From the NCBI RefSeq assembly GCF_000203795.2, contig NW_006281099.1:1228690-1292689 (forward strand): a DNA stretch of 64,000 nt, written 5' to 3'. Below are positions 61,201 through 64,000 of this stretch, one piece after another. Under the pieces are notes generated by a model, which saw only the letters and a program-made list of their open reading frames with translations, searched no databases and had not been told where the DNA came from. Position numbers and translations under genes: made by a program. This DNA comes from Batrachochytrium dendrobatidis JAM81 (taxonomy: Eukaryota; Chytridiomycota; Chytridiomycetes; Rhizophydiales). Numbering within the stretch: the stretch's first letter is position 1; the number at the start of each line of letters is the position of its first letter.

Positions 61201-62428
61201 CAACTATACACATAAATCGCAATTCGTACAAATAAGTATATTTCAAGCTCCTATATGGAAAATTGCACGCCAAAATCCACCACGATGCGAGTTTAAATGT
61301 TACCTCTTTGTATTTTGCATTTGAAGCCTTGATGGCAGTCACTTCATCAGTTGATTCGCTAAACACGCATATGGAAGGAACGTCTAATAGCATGATGGTA
61401 TCAGTCTCCGTAAGATTGACATGAACGAGTTTATTTGGGTTGATTTCGGCTTGTAGGCGAGGCTGCATTGACAGGCCCGTAAGCATGTTAGAGCTAGACT
61501 TGACTCCAAAACCAGCTCCTGATATCATTCAACATTTCGTGAAAATGCATGTAGCGTGCAAGTGTGATTGAATTAATCTGGCTTAATGTCCGAGTATTTT
61601 AATTTTAAACAAAGTTTAATTTTCCAACTCAGTGCTTACCTGTTTGTAAATGACTTTCCTCGCCAGAATCAGCACTTGTTGCTGATGATGATTCATCGTC
61701 TCGATCTTCTTGAATAGACTCTGATCCAGAAGCCATATGGCTTGTGTAGACGAAACTTGCACCGGATTTTCCAATAGCGGATGAATTCCACGATGAAGTA
61801 GTGAGTTGCTCTAAATGGTTCAGCACATCCGACACGGTTTCCTAATTCATTGTATACACCAGTCAAAATCAAAAACTAGATTAGATCATCTTGACCACGG
61901 TTTGGATAGACAACACTTTTATCTAGAAAAACAAGCCTTTTTAACCACTTCTAACCTTGATCATATTTGATATGGACATATCGTTAGTAGATACACCGCC
62001 CACATCTTTATGATGTGGTTTTTTCCCCATAAGACTTAAAGGCGTTACATCGTTTCCATCATCGTCCTTGATAGTTACGATGGGTCCGTCACGACTGGAG
62101 GCAGCACCTCTTTTATCCAGTACAGCGTGGGAGGCACGGATATTTTGGCGACTGCTGGTGCCGTATACAGCAGATGAGTTGAGTGCATTTTTTGACCTTT
62201 GGCCTTCTTGGATGCGTGAGCTGGAACGCTGATTGTGGCTGCTTGAATAGGTACTATGTATTACGTGTTTGGCAGTCGTTGGATAGAATGGTGGACAAAT
62301 GTCAAAATATAAATTGATGAGTGGCAAGCACTATTATTGCCATCTGTTCCTGCATTATGCAGTGGTATAAGAATAACATACTTGCTGGATTTTCCTAGCT
62401 TAGTGTGGGACTTGTTTCCAGCGTCCAT
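58244..62428 (-). CDS. DNAI4: Axonemal dynein intermediate chain, WDR78/DNAI4 (IC138) type
   Basis: Fourteen exons: 62428-62382, 62253-61956, 61841-61640, 61518-61304, 61203-61010, 60876-60624, 60534-60339, 60137-60007, 59931-59842, 59752-59601, 59507-59347, 59251-59097, 58984-58667 and 58571-58244; about 912 aa. The family mark ERGMQTFNNAHKSKDIQ is in exon 5. WD repeats from exon 8 on include SAVTSIDFSRMNPSLLAAGF, DPVWELKWV, YLVGTEDGYIHKCSC and VKWSPFLSGAFLSCSFDW. In flagella this chain belongs to inner-arm dynein f/I1. Two oddities: the intron after exon 9 starts with GCAAGA (GC-AG), and exons 12 and 13 join with a 1-nt frame mismatch when the only visible GT and AG are used (59096 and 58985). 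DNAI3 is the nearest alternative name. Confidence 0.82.
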
Positions 62429-62659
62429 AATATAGCGGAGATTTGTATTGAATTTGGACAAGTTTAACAATAACTCTAATCTGTTCAATTGATGGCTAAG
62501 CAAGCTTAAACAGTTTTCTCTTCATCAAAATCACTAACACAACTCCTTAAAACACTTTACAATAATTGTAACATAAACTATATATACTGTTGGTCACCAA
62601 AGACTGTTATACAAGGCTGCAGAAATTAAGCTTTGAATCAACTATAAAATATCATGGAT

Positions 62660-63924
62660 TTAATTGTGGTGTTCTTCCAGCCATCTTTCACAATCTAAAG
62701 CAGCCATACATCCAGATCCAGCAGCAGTTACAGCCTGTCTGTAGCGCTTATCCTGCACATCACCAGCAGCAAACACACCTGCGACATTTGTTTTAGACGT
62801 ACCAGGCTCAGTGATGATATACCCATCCTTGTCTAGATTAACCTGAGGAGCAGTGCCATCTAGCCCACCACCAGTAGCAAACACATTCGTATTGGGCAAG
62901 TGTCCAATGGCATAAAACAGACCCGATACAGGGAGATCGCGCTGTTGGGCCGACTTTGTGTCCTGAACAACGAGCGTCTGGAGCAGTTTTCCATCACCTT
63001 TGGCTTGAATGGGAACTGTGTTCCATACAACCTCAACTTTGGGATGTTTAAGCAGTCGATCTGCCATGACCTTGGAAGCACGTAGTTTATCTCTTCTCAC
63101 AAGAACAAAGACTTTGGAAGCGTATTTGGTGAGAAATATTGCTTCTTCAGCAGCAGAATCACCACCACCAACCACTGCCAAAGAACGATTGCGATAAATG
63201 GGTGCAGCACCATCGCATACAGCACAGGCAGAAATGCCGCGCTGCCAATAAGTTTCCTCGCCATCAATGTTCATTCGCTTGGCAGTTGCACCTGTTGCAA
63301 TGATGATGGACTTTGCCAAAATGGGAGGGTCTTTTTCACAAGATTCTGGCCAGATCTTAAATGGTTGTTGAGAAAGATCTACCTTTGAAATAGTTTGGGT
63401 GTGAATGGTGGTTTTGAAGGCAAGGGATTGCTGACGGAAACGATCCATCATCTCAGGACCCATAATACCACCTGGAAATCCAGGAAAGTTTTCAACATCA
63501 GTAGTAGTAGTCAATTGACCTCCAGGAGCAACACCTCCAGCCATGAATCCTTCGTACATGGTAGGAGCAAGATTGGCACGGGCACAATAGATGGCTAACA
63601 ATAGAATGGGATTCAAAACAGAAATCAGCATCAGATTTCGAGTCGCAAAAAACAGCACCTGCATTAGATCAATGTACCTGCAGTATGTCCAGCAGGACCA
63701 GAACCAATAATAACAACGTTATGAATATCTTGTTCTGGAGTATTAGAGACAATATTGGTAGTGAAATGGGCAGCCAATCCTTTCAAAAACGAGGAGGGCA
63801 GCCTTGCAGTTTCTGATGGGAGCGATAAAGTGCCAGCAGTGAAGGAAGCACGATTGACAGTATTAAAAGAAGCAGACATGACAGCTTTGGTGACAGTACG
63901 ACTGATCGCTCCTACAGCAAACAT
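62660..63924 (-). CDS. TRR1: Thioredoxin reductase (NADPH), probably mitochondrial
   Basis: A low-molecular-weight flavoenzyme that passes electrons from NADPH through FAD and a CxxC pair to thioredoxin. Exons 63924-63678 and 63594-62660 give 393 aa, about 70 more than the cytosolic fungal enzyme. The surplus is an N-terminal extension rich in Ala, Ser, Thr, Val and Arg with no acidic residue in its first 35 residues, as in a mitochondrial presequence. Motifs are the FAD site VVIIGSGPAGHTA (crossing the splice junction), PGGQLTTTTDVENFPGFP, active site CAVCDG, NADPH site VVGGGDSAAEEA, and the C-terminal FAAGDVQDKRYRQ. The intron is GT-AG, phase 1. Localisation is inferred only. Confidence 0.93.
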
Positions 63925-64000
63925 TATTCCAGAATCTATGTCAAGTTCTGTAGGGATAAAAAGGGCAACTTGATTTTATTCATGCTTTTTATTGCCAACC

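Noticed and set aside
1..64000. CRISPR arrays, tRNA and rRNA genes
   Set aside because: No regularly spaced direct repeats and no cloverleaf or rRNA-like sequence was recognised by eye. A tRNA scan would be decisive.

Overview
The window reads as nuclear DNA of a zoosporic (flagellated) fungus, most likely a chytrid; a Batrachochytrium-like genome is my best guess, not a proven identity. Protein genes are rich in short GT-AG introns (mostly 65-115 nt). The gene set is fungal or opisthokont (RIT1, ATG1 kinase, ULS1-like SNF2/RING helicase, acetyl-CoA synthetase, low-molecular-weight thioredoxin reductase). It also includes axonemal or ciliary genes (CFAP300, an inversin-like ankyrin protein, a WDR78/IC138-type dynein intermediate chain), which Dikarya have lost. 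Most exon structures below were rebuilt by hand from reading frames, splice sites and phase.

Layout. 0.4-2.4 kb: RIT1 (-). 2.8-10.6 kb: two divergent ABCA-type half transporters with a short transposable element between them. 10.76-17.87 kb: a giant near-perfect inverted repeat, arms about 3.4 kb and spacer about 304 bp. Each arm carries a dead non-LTR reverse-transcriptase remnant and one small secreted four-cysteine peptide gene; the two peptides differ while the DNA around them is almost identical. 17.87-19.3 kb: CFAP300 (-), whose stop codon touches the edge of the palindrome. 19.9-22.9 kb: inversin-like gene (+). 23.0-25.8 kb: divergent pair FRA10AC1 (-) and CCDC174 (+), both linked to pre-mRNA splicing. 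26.8-31.2 kb: ATG1. 31.4-36.4 kb: a large coiled-coil protein. 37.4-42.0 kb: ULS1-like helicase. 42.6-45.6 kb: acetyl-CoA synthetase. 46.0-50.2 kb: fungal zinc-knuckle protein of unknown role (-). 51.7-53.6 kb: unrecognised helical protein (-). 54.7-58.0 kb: ARMC8/GID5 (+). 58.2-62.4 kb: dynein intermediate chain (-). 62.7-63.9 kb: thioredoxin reductase (-).

A family of short non-autonomous elements (about 380-500 bp, terminal inverted repeats resembling CAGCCGTATTCACGTAAAATG, apparent TA target sites) is scattered between the genes, with at least eight copies or fragments. One copy lies just upstream of an ABCA start codon, and another forms the edge of the palindrome.

The most unusual signals are the sequence-diversified secreted peptide pair inside the conserved palindrome, a two-nucleotide micro-exon needed to keep the acetyl-CoA synthetase frame, and a set of odd splice junctions (GC-AG, GA-AG, 10- and 15-nt exons, and one unresolved 1-nt frame mismatch). 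No tRNA, rRNA or CRISPR features were seen.
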